Source: a virus. From it: a stretch of 64,000 nt of DNA. Made by a program: the position numbers and the translations under genes. Under the pieces are notes generated by a model. That model was given only the letters and a program-made list of their open reading frames with translations, did no database searches and was not told the origin of the DNA. Within the stretch, counting starts at the first letter, position 1. Each line of letters begins with the position of its first letter. Shown one piece after another: positions 24,560 through 36,100 of the stretch. The stretch is taken from positions 44,266-108,265 of IMG/VR virus record IMGVR_UViG_3300021142_000012; one strand, written 5' to 3'.

Positions 24560-27166
24560 TTATTCTAATTTTAGATATGTTACAGTTGTTGTAATAGCCT
24601 GTGCTGATCCACTATTATTGTAAATTTTTAAATACATGTTTGTGCTTACAGTACCATCTGCATTATATCCAAACACTGCCGGAGTAAAATATGTAGTAGT
24701 TGCAGTTGTTGTAATTGCCTCGGCAATCACACCGGTTCCCGGACTAGGATCTGTTGTAATTGTTCTAGTGCTATCATTAGTCTGTGCAGTTGAGCTTGAA
24801 TAGACAGTTACCCATGCACCGGCTGATACTTGAATACTATACAGTACATAACCTTTGGCAGCGGCCACTGACACCGATGTTGATGCATTTACACCTAATG
24901 TACTAGTTGTATAAGATACTGTTGTTCTAGATGCTGTCGGGCTTGAACTAATGATGCCATTACTAATAGTAATTGTTGTACCGTCAACCTTGACACCGCC
25001 TAATGAACTAGTAGTTGCTGTTGGTAGAGTGTATGCACTTGCACTACTGATAACACCATTGCTGATAGTAATTGTTGTACCATCAACTTTAACACCACCA
25101 AGTGTTCCTGTACTGATTGTTCCTACGGTTGCTGTTGGTAGGTTGTATGCACTTGCACTACTGATAACACCATTGCTGATAGTAATTGTTGTACCATCAA
25201 CTTTAACACCACCAAGATTATTTGTAGTTGCCGTTGGCAATGTATAGGCCGGAGCACTAATTATACCGCTGCCGTTGATTACAATAGTGCTGCCATCGAC
25301 TTTAACACCACCTAGTGTGCTAGAACTTGCTGTCGGTAATGAATAACTCTGCGGTGGAGCTGCCCAATAAGGAACAGTACCGTTAGATGTTAAAACTTGT
25401 CCGGTGCTACCAACTCCAAGTTTTGATAATGTATTTGCAGCATTAGAATATAAAATGTCGCCTTGGGTATATGTAGTCTGTCCAGTACCGCCATATACTA
25501 CTCCTATTGTAGAAGCCTGCCATATGCCTGCGGTAATAGTGCCAACTGACGTTAAACTACTGTTAACAACATTGCTAGCTAAAGTTGTTCCGGTTAGCAC
25601 ATTAGCTGCGGCTTGAGCAACTGCGGCTACAGCAGAAATAATTCCGCTGCCATTAATGACGATACTAGTACCATCGACCTTAATGCCGCCAAGTACAGAC
25701 GAACTCGCTATTGGTAAACTATATGGCACTGCTGATATTATTCCAGCACTAGCTGTAATAGTTGTACCATCAACTTCAACAATACCTAATCTAGAATTAC
25801 TACCTACTGGAACACCACTAATTTTATTATAGGATAAGCTAGCTACCCAAGCAGGATCATAATAAGTTCCCGTTGTATATACTCCGTTAGTTACTGTGCC
25901 GGCATTGCCTGTAACACTGCCTGCAATTGGAGCGGTTACTGTCAATGAAGCTAGTGTGCCCACACTGGTAAGACTTGAATTTAAAATATTACTTGCTAGT
26001 GTTGTACCAGTTAGTTGATCAGCGGCTGCTATAGCAGTTGAAGAAATAGTACCATCTAGTGCAATAGTAATCGAAGTGCCATCTGGCTTGACTGCACCTA
26101 CCGCTGAGTTTGTAGCAATAGCTAAATTACCACTGGCTACTATTCCAGTTAATTTGCCGGCAGCTAGTGTACTAATCCATGTTGGATTGCTATAAGCTAC
26201 AGTAGTGTAAACTCCGTTAGTTACCGTACCAGCATTGCCTGTAATACTTCCTCTAATTGCGTTTGTAACTGTTAGATCAGTTAGTGTTCCAATACTAGTT
26301 AAACTACTATTGACCACATTACTTGCTAGTGTTGTCCCTGTTAAGGCGCTGGCTGCTCCATTTACAGATGTTTGTATTGTTGTTGTACCTCCAAGTGCTA
26401 CCGGAGTACCATTAATAGTAATTGTAGAGTTAGCAAGATAATTATTTGCTATAGGTGTACCATTCCATGTACCAGCAATAATTGTGCCTACACTGGTTAA
26501 ACTTGAATTTACTATTGTTGAATTTAGCACGGTTCCAGTAAGATTGGCTGAGGTGACTCCAGAAGGAATATTGGCCGAACCGCCTAATGCTATTTGTGTG
26601 CCGTTAATGGTTATATTTGGATTAGCTAGATACTGATTAGCAATTGGTGTTGCTGTCCAGGTGCCTGAGGTAATTGTGCCTACTCCTGTTAAACTTGAAC
26701 TAATAACATTACTTGCTAGTGTTGTACCAGTTATCGACGATGCTGCGGTTGTTCCCGTAGGAATAACAACTGATCCGCCAAGTGGAATAAGATTACCATT
26801 AATATTAATTCCGCCAGCAGCATTAATTGTCAATGTTTTTGTTACCGAATTAGTTACCAATGTAACGTTTGATCCAGCAGCAACATTTAATGTATCAGAC
26901 AAGGATGTTGCAGACAATCTTGCTTGTCCGGTAATTGCCAAATTTGAAAATCCCGGAGTTGCAGGCAATGTATTAACAATACTTGCATATCCTGTCGGGG
27001 ATAGGCTAACAGCTATACCTGATCCACCAACAACACCCTTAAAGGATGCTTGTGTCAATGCTGTATATAATTCAGTAAAGTTAGCATTAACTTTAGTAAA
27101 AGCCACACGCAACGTATCGCCGGTTCCGCTGTTAGCTGTTCCTATGTTTAATATTTGTTGTGACAT
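24560..27166 (-). CDS. Repetitive tail fiber protein
   Basis: The 868-residue protein starts with a conserved attachment-type domain (ILNIGTANSGTGDTLRVAF, KVNANFTELYTAL) that I know from virion proteins of T4-like aquatic phages. The shaft is made of repeats: one series built on TGTTLASNVVNSSLTSVGTI, and later a series built on LGGVKVDGTTITISNGVIS with four or five copies. The C-terminal 130 residues (STSVSVAAAKGYVLYSIQVS) look like a compact tip domain. One repeat pair is identical over 72 bases. It sits directly after the giant protein gene and before the sedolisin. Confidence 0.8.
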   Translation of the reverse strand: MSQQILNIGTANSGTGDTLRVAFTKVNANFTELYTALTQASFKGVVGGSGIAVSLSPTGYASIVNTLPATPGFSNLAITGQARLSATSLSDTLNVAAGSNVTLVTNSVTKTLTINAAGGININGNLIPLGGSVVIPTGTTAASSITGTTLASNVISSSLTGVGTITSGTWTATPIANQYLANPNITINGTQIALGGSANIPSGVTSANLTGTVLNSTIVNSSLTSVGTIIAGTWNGTPIANNYLANSTITINGTPVALGGTTTIQTSVNGAASALTGTTLASNVVNSSLTSIGTLTDLTVTNAIRGSITGNAGTVTNGVYTTVAYSNPTWISTLAAGKLTGIVASGNLAIATNSAVGAVKPDGTSITIALDGTISSTAIAAADQLTGTTLASNILNSSLTSVGTLASLTVTAPIAGSVTGNAGTVTNGVYTTGTYYDPAWVASLSYNKISGVPVGSNSRLGIVEVDGTTITASAGIISAVPYSLPIASSSVLGGIKVDGTSIVINGSGIISAVAAVAQAAANVLTGTTLASNVVNSSLTSVGTITAGIWQASTIGVVYGGTGQTTYTQGDILYSNAANTLSKLGVGSTGQVLTSNGTVPYWAAPPQSYSLPTASSSTLGGVKVDGSTIVINGSGIISAPAYTLPTATTNNLGGVKVDGTTITISNGVISSASAYNLPTATVGTISTGTLGGVKVDGTTITISNGVISSASAYTLPTATTSSLGGVKVDGTTITISNGIISSSPTASRTTVSYTTSTLGVNASTSVSVAAAKGYVLYSIQVSAGAWVTVYSSSTAQTNDSTRTITTDPSPGTGVIAEAITTTATTTYFTPAVFGYNADGTVSTNMYLKIYNNSGSAQAITTTVTYLKLE
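25031..25216 (-). repeat. Perfect 72-base direct repeat in fiber gene
   Basis: Bases 25031-25102 and 25145-25216 are identical; the offset is 114 bases (38 codons), in frame. They encode two copies of the LGGVKVDGTTITISNG shaft repeat. A more diverged copy lies just before (about 24952-25010). Confidence 0.85.
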
Positions 27167-27169
27167 TTT

Positions 27170-30100
27170 TTATCCTTGGTCAATCGTTATATTAGTGTTA
27201 TCGTCTGTAATTGCTGCACTATCAATACTTACAATTTGATGTTGATTATATCCAGTGTACCAAGCTCCCGGTACCGCTTTGATAAATGTAGCATAAGGGC
27301 CATTATCCTCTTGTATATTTACAGTAGAATCCCATATTTGGCCAGTTCTCTTAACTATAGTTACACGAGTTCCAGCAGTTATTGGTGTTGTTAATCTCAA
27401 TGAATTAGTTGTACCGTCTACTGCAAATTCAGCATCAAACTGTACATCACCTTCGGGACTTGTCGGAGCCTTGTTAACATTATAAACAGTATATGGATTT
27501 TTCTTTAGTCGAATATTTCCAATAAAATATGACCACTTTGCAGCATCATTGTTAAAATTAGTGCTGCTAGTGTTGGCAACGATACATTTATATTGATAGG
27601 ATGCAAAATTAACAATATCACCTACATTATATGCAACACCCGGGGCCCAATCTACTGAATTATATCCGCCTACAAATACATCAAGCTCGTTACTTGCGCC
27701 ATATCCCACCGGAACTGAACTAGTAAATCCGCTAGCATAGGTCCATAGAGTAGATGCCTTCTTAGGAGTAAATGATAATGGAACTATACTAGTACCGTCA
27801 CTTATAATCTGGCTTGTTGTAATTGTATCCTGATATGGTATTGTTTCGCTAGCACCAATTTCCTGTACAGTGGCGCCTGCTCGATGGACCATAGCAACAC
27901 CTGTTCCTAGTGTACCACGGCGAAGCTGTCCAAGTACGTTACCGGTAACTGTAAAGAATTCAATACGTTCACCGCGGATTTCTATAATACCTGGTTTGTT
28001 GTTTGCTGGGCTCGGTAAATCAAATGTGCTGGCATCAACAACTGTGATCGTTAGATCGGTAGGATATAAATCTACAGCAAGGTTAGTTTGTTTATTAGCA
28101 TTAAGGCGTTTGAATACAACTCTATTCAACATGTCTTTGAATTGCATATAAGCTACGCCAGATGTTAATACGTTATTACCAAATGTTAGGACAACTAGCT
28201 TATCATTAGGTGCAGGGAATTTAGCCATCTGCAGGGTCTGTTTATCAGATAACACAATGTAATCAATATTAGGACTTAATAAATTACCGTTTTGTTCTAA
28301 CCATACATAGTCGCTGTCAACCACTGGACGATCAAGTAGTATGGTACCATTTGCAATGGCTTTATAATTATAGAACTGTATAGTATCCGGAGTATAACTA
28401 AGTGCTGGATTGTTGTTTACTGTGGTAGTTTGCATATCAAGAATATCATGATTATAACTACTCATTACTTCAATGATATGTCCAGCATCATAATTCTGTG
28501 CAAACGTAATTTGGCCAGTGGTTGAATTGTAAGTGTATCCTGCTCCAGTAGAAATACTAATGCTCAGTGTACTACCAGCATAAAGATTATAAATTACTTT
28601 AGTAATTTTAATTGTAACACCACTGAGATCAATACTATAATCAACACCCGGTTTCAATAAAATATTATTAATTGTTATAATAAAATCTGTAGCATTAGCA
28701 GTGAATGGCGGAAATTTAGTATTATCAATTGTGTAATTTAATTTGTTATTAGCTAGTTTAAAATAACTCAAGCTCGGTGGAGTTAATATTTTGTTATCTA
28801 CACGAACTATCATACTTTTTTCTACAGGAACTGTATTGCCAATAGGATATTGTAATGTATAAGTTGCACTACCGTTGGGTATAATTTTTTCTTTCTTAGT
28901 AACTGCAAATGTTTGTTGACTACCGCTAACAATGACATAGCTGATTAATGCACCAAATGCAGGCGGACTAGCAAATCTTAGTCCGATCAGATTTGCAAGA
29001 ACATATGTTTTATCAGTTTCAAATAATTGATATGCCACATTTGATTGTGCTGTACCGTCAATATATACCAAACTAGTATTTGGTATTACATAGTTAGACT
29101 TAGTAATAAATTCTGTAGTAACGCCATCGCCAACAAAATGATCAATATCTAATATATTAGCACCGCTAAATCCAATATTAAAAATACTAATCATTGCTCC
29201 GGCAGCAGGCGGATTATTAAATAGAATTTCATTATTTCTATAATCAACAGTATAGTCATCAATCACTGTCATAATCTGTGATACACCCTGCGTGACAGTT
29301 TTGACTATTACTGCGTTTTTACTATTAGGAGTCTGCGCCATACTAAACTGTGTAGTAATTCCATCGGCGATATGATTATCAACTTTGATTGTAGCCGCAC
29401 CGTTTAGTGGTTTTTCAAATACCTTAATTGCCACTGCATCGACTACTTGTCCAGGAACAACCTCTTCGGGGGCCGGGCTAGTAGTTGGTGTTACAAATTG
29501 ATCACCATCAACTAGAATATCATCGGCTGCCAGACCTGTAGCTGAACTGTAGGCAAGATCGCCGCCGGTTAATGCTGTATCGTAATCTGCTTGCTGTGGA
29601 GCAAATGATCCATCGCTAGTGCTTTGACGTATAAAGAATTTATCATTAGAGTTAACAGTAAATGTATTTGGTATTACTACTGTATTAGATATCCCATCAG
29701 CTGTTATAGTCTGCATTATAGCTGTAGAATTGGTTTGTCCAGAGGTTCCAAAATTTGCATCATCTAGTCTTATTGGCTGTAGATAACTGCTTATAGATAG
29801 TACTGAACCTGTAGCTATTGGTGTGTTTAATGTTATTAGTCCTTTACCAAATGGATTCAACTGTGTAAGAACTGTAAGTGGTCTAGTAAATGCTACAGTA
29901 GATCCGCCAGCAATATCTGTATACAAGATTTGACTAATCTGTACATCTGTTGAATTTAATATTGCTGTTACCTGTGTATTAAGTGCAATATTATTTGCTA
30001 CATATGGCGAAATTGTAACCGAATCGTTTACAAATATACCAACAGTACTAGCTAAGGAAATTACATTACTACCTGCATGATTACTTAGATATGTGCTACC

Positions 30101-33100
30101 CGAAATACTATGTGCAGTTCCTAACGCTGAACTTGCTGTAACTGTAATTGTTGGAGCAATATCTCTTGGATTGTATGTATATTGTAATGTTGCACCATCA
30201 CTAGTATAATTTTCAGTATACAATTGACTATAATAAACATTCAATAATGTACCGGCTGTTGGAGTGTACGGCAATGTAAATGAGTGTGTATTTGCGGCTA
30301 CCTGTACTACATAGTCTGTAGATGTGCTGTCAATACTATCCCACTTGTCTGAATAGTATGGTAAACTTCCCCAACCAGAGTTAATTTCAAATCCAATGGC
30401 ATCGACCACAACACCACCATAATCAATACCTGTCATTAGCTGTGCTAGATCTTTACCTTGCTGACCAGATTGTGGGTTATAAAGAAACTGTATACGATCA
30501 GCGGCATTTAATAAGGACCAATCTGTTTGATAGTTTACGGTTATTGTTGCTCCGTTAGCAGGAGCGGTTATAAATGTAACTGTACCATAATAATTAGTAT
30601 AGCCTCTAGATGTGTCACTAGTAATTGCTAGAGTATATAAGTCTCTTAGGACAGGAGTAGCGTGTTTGCTACCTGGCATGGTAATAGTCACTGTGCTATT
30701 TCCAATAGAAATATTTGGTGCCCATGCTAGCGCAAATTGTACACGCGAACCTGTGCCTGTAAATGTTTCAGTATGTGTTAAACCAGTTATCAAATAATTT
30801 TGTGTTATTCGATCAAATTTAATTCCAATAGTATTAGTACGTATTACACTATTTCCAATAATTGCAACAACTTTAGCCGGTGTGCCGCTTACATCATAAC
30901 CACCATTAAGTGTAACTGTAGGTGCTGCTAGATATCCTTTACCGCTAGCACCATATTGATCAACATTAGTTAATTCTATTCGATTAACTTTACCATTCGC
31001 TATAAAGGCACGTGCTTTTGCACCGGCGCCAACCGGACTAGTAAATTCTACTGTAGGTTCGCTGATATATCCACTGCCACCGTCGACTATTTTAAGATCA
31101 ACTACACTAAATCCAACATTGTCTAGCCAATTTTTCCAAGGATATGTTGTTATTAAGTTATTATCAGACGTAATAACACCATTGCTAAATCCAGTATTAA
31201 TTCCCTGGAATAAACCATTAGCATATGTTCCAGGAAGATCAAAGTCAGTAATCATATTCTGATCAAGTTCAATACTATTATAGTTACTGACATATTCTCT
31301 AATCTTAGATCTGTAAGGCTTAACTTCGTTAATATAATCTTCAAAGTTACTTAGATTGTCAGGTTGATATGTAACAGGTTGATTTAGACTACCAACATTG
31401 TGCTCTGCCTTGATAAAACTAGTTTTAAATATCCAATCTAACTCAGTCTGTTCACTGAATGCATAACGTACATTATAGAAGAATAGATCTAGATAATTTT
31501 TTCTTAAGTCATCAATTAAAATATTATTTTTTATTGTATTAAGAATTATTCTTAATTCTTTAGTAGCAGTTAGATCAAAATTATTACCGTCATATAATGA
31601 ACCGTCGTAACCGTAGACTGTATCGGTAAATTCATATAATGCCGAACTAAACTGAACTGTTCCGTTTTCAATACCTATTACATTATAGCTTTGTGTGTAG
31701 TCGATACTAGTACTGTTAGCATATTTTTGTAATAGAGTCCAACCACCCTTATTATTATTTTTTACCTTAACAGTATCACCAATAGCTGGAGAAATTGTTG
31801 CTAGATCTGTAAATGTATCGACAGCAAGTGTAGGACTAGAATTTTGATTGAATCCAGTTGCATACCAATCAATATATGTTCTGTATTTTCTTACATCATA
31901 ACTTTGTGTTCTAACTCTTGACCAAGTCTGCGTTGTAATGTCGTATCCATAAATGCTCCAAGATCCGCCAGCCTGGGTATCTTGATGTACTAATATAGAA
32001 TATGTTCTTGTAGTTAAAAGAGTATTGCTGTCATAACCTTCGCCCGCAGCTATAACTGTAGCGCCAGTAATTGCACCTGTGGTACTATCAATAGTTGCAC
32101 GTAAGACTGCACCATCACCACTACCAATCACAGAGATATAAGGGGCTTGCAGATATCCGCTACCGGCAGTCACTATGTTAATGCCTGTAATTTTTCCATC
32201 TACAATTATCGGAGTTAATTTAGGCGTAACAAAATTTCCTATATTAATGTAAGATAATTCAGTATCAGTATCTTTTACAGCATCATACTCGCCAAGGATA
32301 ATATTTGGTTCTGTTTCATATGTGTCCAACGGTGCTATATTTTTTTGTTCTGCTATTTGATTAGCTGCCATTACTAAATTTGTTTGCTCGATTACTTGCT
32401 TCAATGCTTCAAATCGATTTAAAAACATACTTTGACGAGGTTGGAATTCTATACCGTATCGAAGTTTAGGTGGCAGACTAGTATCAGGAACTTCTCTATC
32501 AGTAGCGTCCTTACCACACAAACTATCAATCCACTTTTCTTCAATACGTGCTGGTAATTGTGTAGTCGGGTCATTACTAATAATAGCATACTGACGGTGT
32601 ATATTTCGTTGGGTTGGTTTGTCTATGGTCCAGTACTCTACAGATAATACTGCATCAGTATTTTTTAATAATGTTTTAACATTAGCCAATGCAAAGCTAT
32701 TTGGACCAGTGAGAGCAAGGAATTTGTAGCCTTCGCCTCTTGGATTTGCAATTAAATTTGAAACACTTTGCGCACTTACACTACGACCTAAAACATTTGG
32801 AACTGTAGTTTTATTTTTTACCCAGAAATAATATGTGTTTTTTGCACTATTACTAATGTTATCATATTTGGTTACAACACTATAGATCGAAGTATTGTAT
32901 AAAGTTTGACCGCTAATGCCTTGAGTTAATCCTGCATCTGTATCAGCTAGGCTATTCCATCTATCAGGTGTATATGTAGTTCCAACCCATTCATAGATGT
33001 CAATGCTTGCTCCGGGGAATAGTGTAGACCAATTGCTTGTTCTGTAGGCAACATCAACGTCATGACTATCAATAAATTTAGCTGTGCTAAGATCCCACCA

Positions 33101-36100
33101 TAACTGACCTACTTGCGCCGAAGTCCATGCCATTCCTGGTCTTACATTTACTGTAGAATCTCCCTGACTATAAATTGCAGGATCATTAAAAGATTTATAT
33201 TTAATTTCTTGATCAGCAGGACCAGGAATACGACCCTGTATCGGATCTATAACATCAAGGTATGTTAATACTTGATTTGTGCTTCTATCATATATAAAAG
33301 CACGTTTGATTTTACTAATGTCAATTTTTGGTTCTTCTAGATGAATCGGATTCCATGCAAATGTATTAGCAGGTTTTGTATACTCAAATAATTTTCCATT
33401 AGCTATTGTGCTAGTTCCTGTAATTATTATGTTGCTTACTGTTTGACTAATGCTAACTAAATATCTTCCAGAATTACCACTGACTATTGTTGTGCCTGGC
33501 GCAAGTCCAGCACCGGCTAATGTCATACCTACCACTACTTGTCCGGTGGTTACTGAACCAACTGTTAGTATTGTGCCAACAATAGAGCAATTATTTAATA
33601 CCGCAGTGATAGTAGCACTTGGTGCACCTACTACTATGTTATATGTACCGATAGCTATACTCTGACCATATTTACTATTGGATGAAGTTGCGTTTTCTAG
33701 TATTTCTCCGATAGTAAATTTTGTTCCAGTCGCAGTGTCAGCATCATATACAGCAATACTACCAGAGTTTGATTCAGTATGTCTGAAGCGTGTTGCATTG
33801 CTATCAAATACTGTGTTACCTTTATCAAATGTTGTAGTAATTTGTGCATCTGCATTATTACTATAGACTACTAATGTGTCTGAAAAATAACCAAACGCCA
33901 ATTTATAACCAAACTGTCCTTGATTTTTAGGTTTAATATTGAACAGTGATTGATACGATAAGAATTGTGAACTTGCTGTATCATAGTAAAATATTTGTAC
34001 ATTTCCTGTGCCATCGAGCGGACTACCAATTGCTAGATATTCTACAAATGTCTGTGATTGTCCTGCTTGTAAAGTAAGCGAACCACCATATGTAGATAAT
34101 GCTACAGACGTTGCATACCCATAGGTTTTGCCGGTAATTATTTGGCTTTGAGTCCAGGACAAAGTTGCGGTATTGAATCGGAATACTATCGCAGCCCCTG
34201 GAGTAGTTACTAAAGTAGCACCAGAATTAACAACAGTGCCCGGTGCACTAATTACTAAAGAATTACCAATACCGCTAGTGTTAGTGGCTAACGAACTACC
34301 AAAGCCATATAAGCTAATTGGTTGATTATTTGAATCAACAGTTGGAGCCGAGAAAGAAGAATCATATGCCCAGCCTGGTATTGTAAAATATAAGATTCCT
34401 GTCGGTGTAATATCAGGAGCAGCACTGATCACTACCGAGCCAGCACGCACAGTCGGATATAACGGATTCTGCAAAATTTGTGTTACTGTCTGGCTGGAAG
34501 TAAATGCATTTCCGATAGATGCCACACCATTAATTGTTGTAGCATTACTTACTAGCATGCCTGGAACAATATTTGTAGTATCTGATACTCCTATAGTACT
34601 ACCAATTGTTGCATAGGCGCTAGCACCAGTACCAGTCGTACTTGAGAATGTTACTAATGGTAATGCTTTTTTATCGTACCCAGACCCTGGGATTACTACA
34701 GCAATAGAGACAACTCCAAAGAATAAATCAAAGCTAGCACTTGTACCATTACCGCCAGTAACTGGAACATTTTTGGTCAATGGTGTGTGCCCAATACTAG
34801 GTGCAACTGTAGCAGCTACAGTATATGCTCCGGGATTATAAATTACTGCTGATGTTATTGTACCATTAGTTCCAATCGAAGCTACTCTGATTGTTGCTGC
34901 CTGACTATACGTACCGCCAACTACTGTAAGTAAATCATTAACATGATATCCTGCACCGGTTGAAATAATGTTAATACTAATCAGACCAATTATTGAAGTA
35001 GCCTTTGCTGGGATGCTACCAGACACCGTGCTAGCTGCTATATTGACTGTTGGATTTGTAGTGTATCCACTACCGGCATTAGTTACAATAACAGATATTA
35101 CTGAGCTATCACTACTGCTACTTGCATTATAGCCAGCGGTAGTTTGTATAGCGTTTTCATATTTAAATTGATAAACTTTACCTACTCCACTATTTGCTCC
35201 CGGTGCTCCGACAAATAAACTGTATGCAGATTGTCCTGTTGCAGATGCATGATTAACAAACGCTAGGCTAGCGCCAAATCTTTCATTAGATATCGGATTA
35301 GGACTAAGAATAGTGTCTACTAAGGTAAAGATATTATTACTATCTTTCTTATAGATACTGACTGCTCCCTGAGCTGTTAGACTACTGTTTGTTCCTGTAG
35401 AGTCCACAGGAATGTATTCAATTATAGTCCAATAGGTCGAGCCACCTTGGAACTGCAAGGTACCGTATACTGTTTGAGTGATATTTGTGTTTAAAAATAC
35501 TGTAGCACCATTTACATTTACTACAGTAGTTAAAGCTGGAATTCCAACTCCGATAACCTGCTGTAAAGCTGCGATGTTACCCACTACACTAGATACTGAT
35601 ATTTGATTAAGACCAAAAACTACAACAGAATTAACTACACCGGTAGTAGAAGAACTAATTCCTATTGCCGTTCCATTAATACCGGTAACTGTAGTTCCGG
35701 TTGGTATGCCAAGTCCAGTTACTGATTGTCCTACTAGAATGTTTGTGTTATTAGAAACTGTAATAGTATTAGATCCGCTAGTTGCAGTTGTTTGTTTTGC
35801 AATCGTAGCAAACGTTCCAGTGCCACTGACTGTTCCTGTCACTTGTTGACTTAGGAATAAAATATATGAATTACCAGCAGAGTTTAAAGTGCTACCAGTT
35901 AAAGTAGCACCGGTAGGAATATTAACTCCAATAACTGTCATTTGATTACCGATCAGTAATCCTTGTGTCGAAGACGAAACAGCGATTGTATTCGCACCAA
36001 ATAGAATTTTTCCAGTCGGTTGTCCGTATGTAGGAGTGTCTAAAATTATAATCTTGTTAGTTGCATCTATACTAAGAACTAGTGTAGCTGCCGTGATTCC

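Noticed and set aside
24951-25247. Tandem-like repeats that might suggest a CRISPR array
   Set aside because: Repeats are in frame with a fiber gene, have no unique spacers of constant length, and no cas genes are present.
26661-27239. Plus-strand frame of 192 codons opposite the repetitive fiber
   Set aside because: It is antisense to the fiber gene, rich in Val/Pro/Leu from the complement of Thr/Gly/Asn repeats, and crosses the junction of two real genes.
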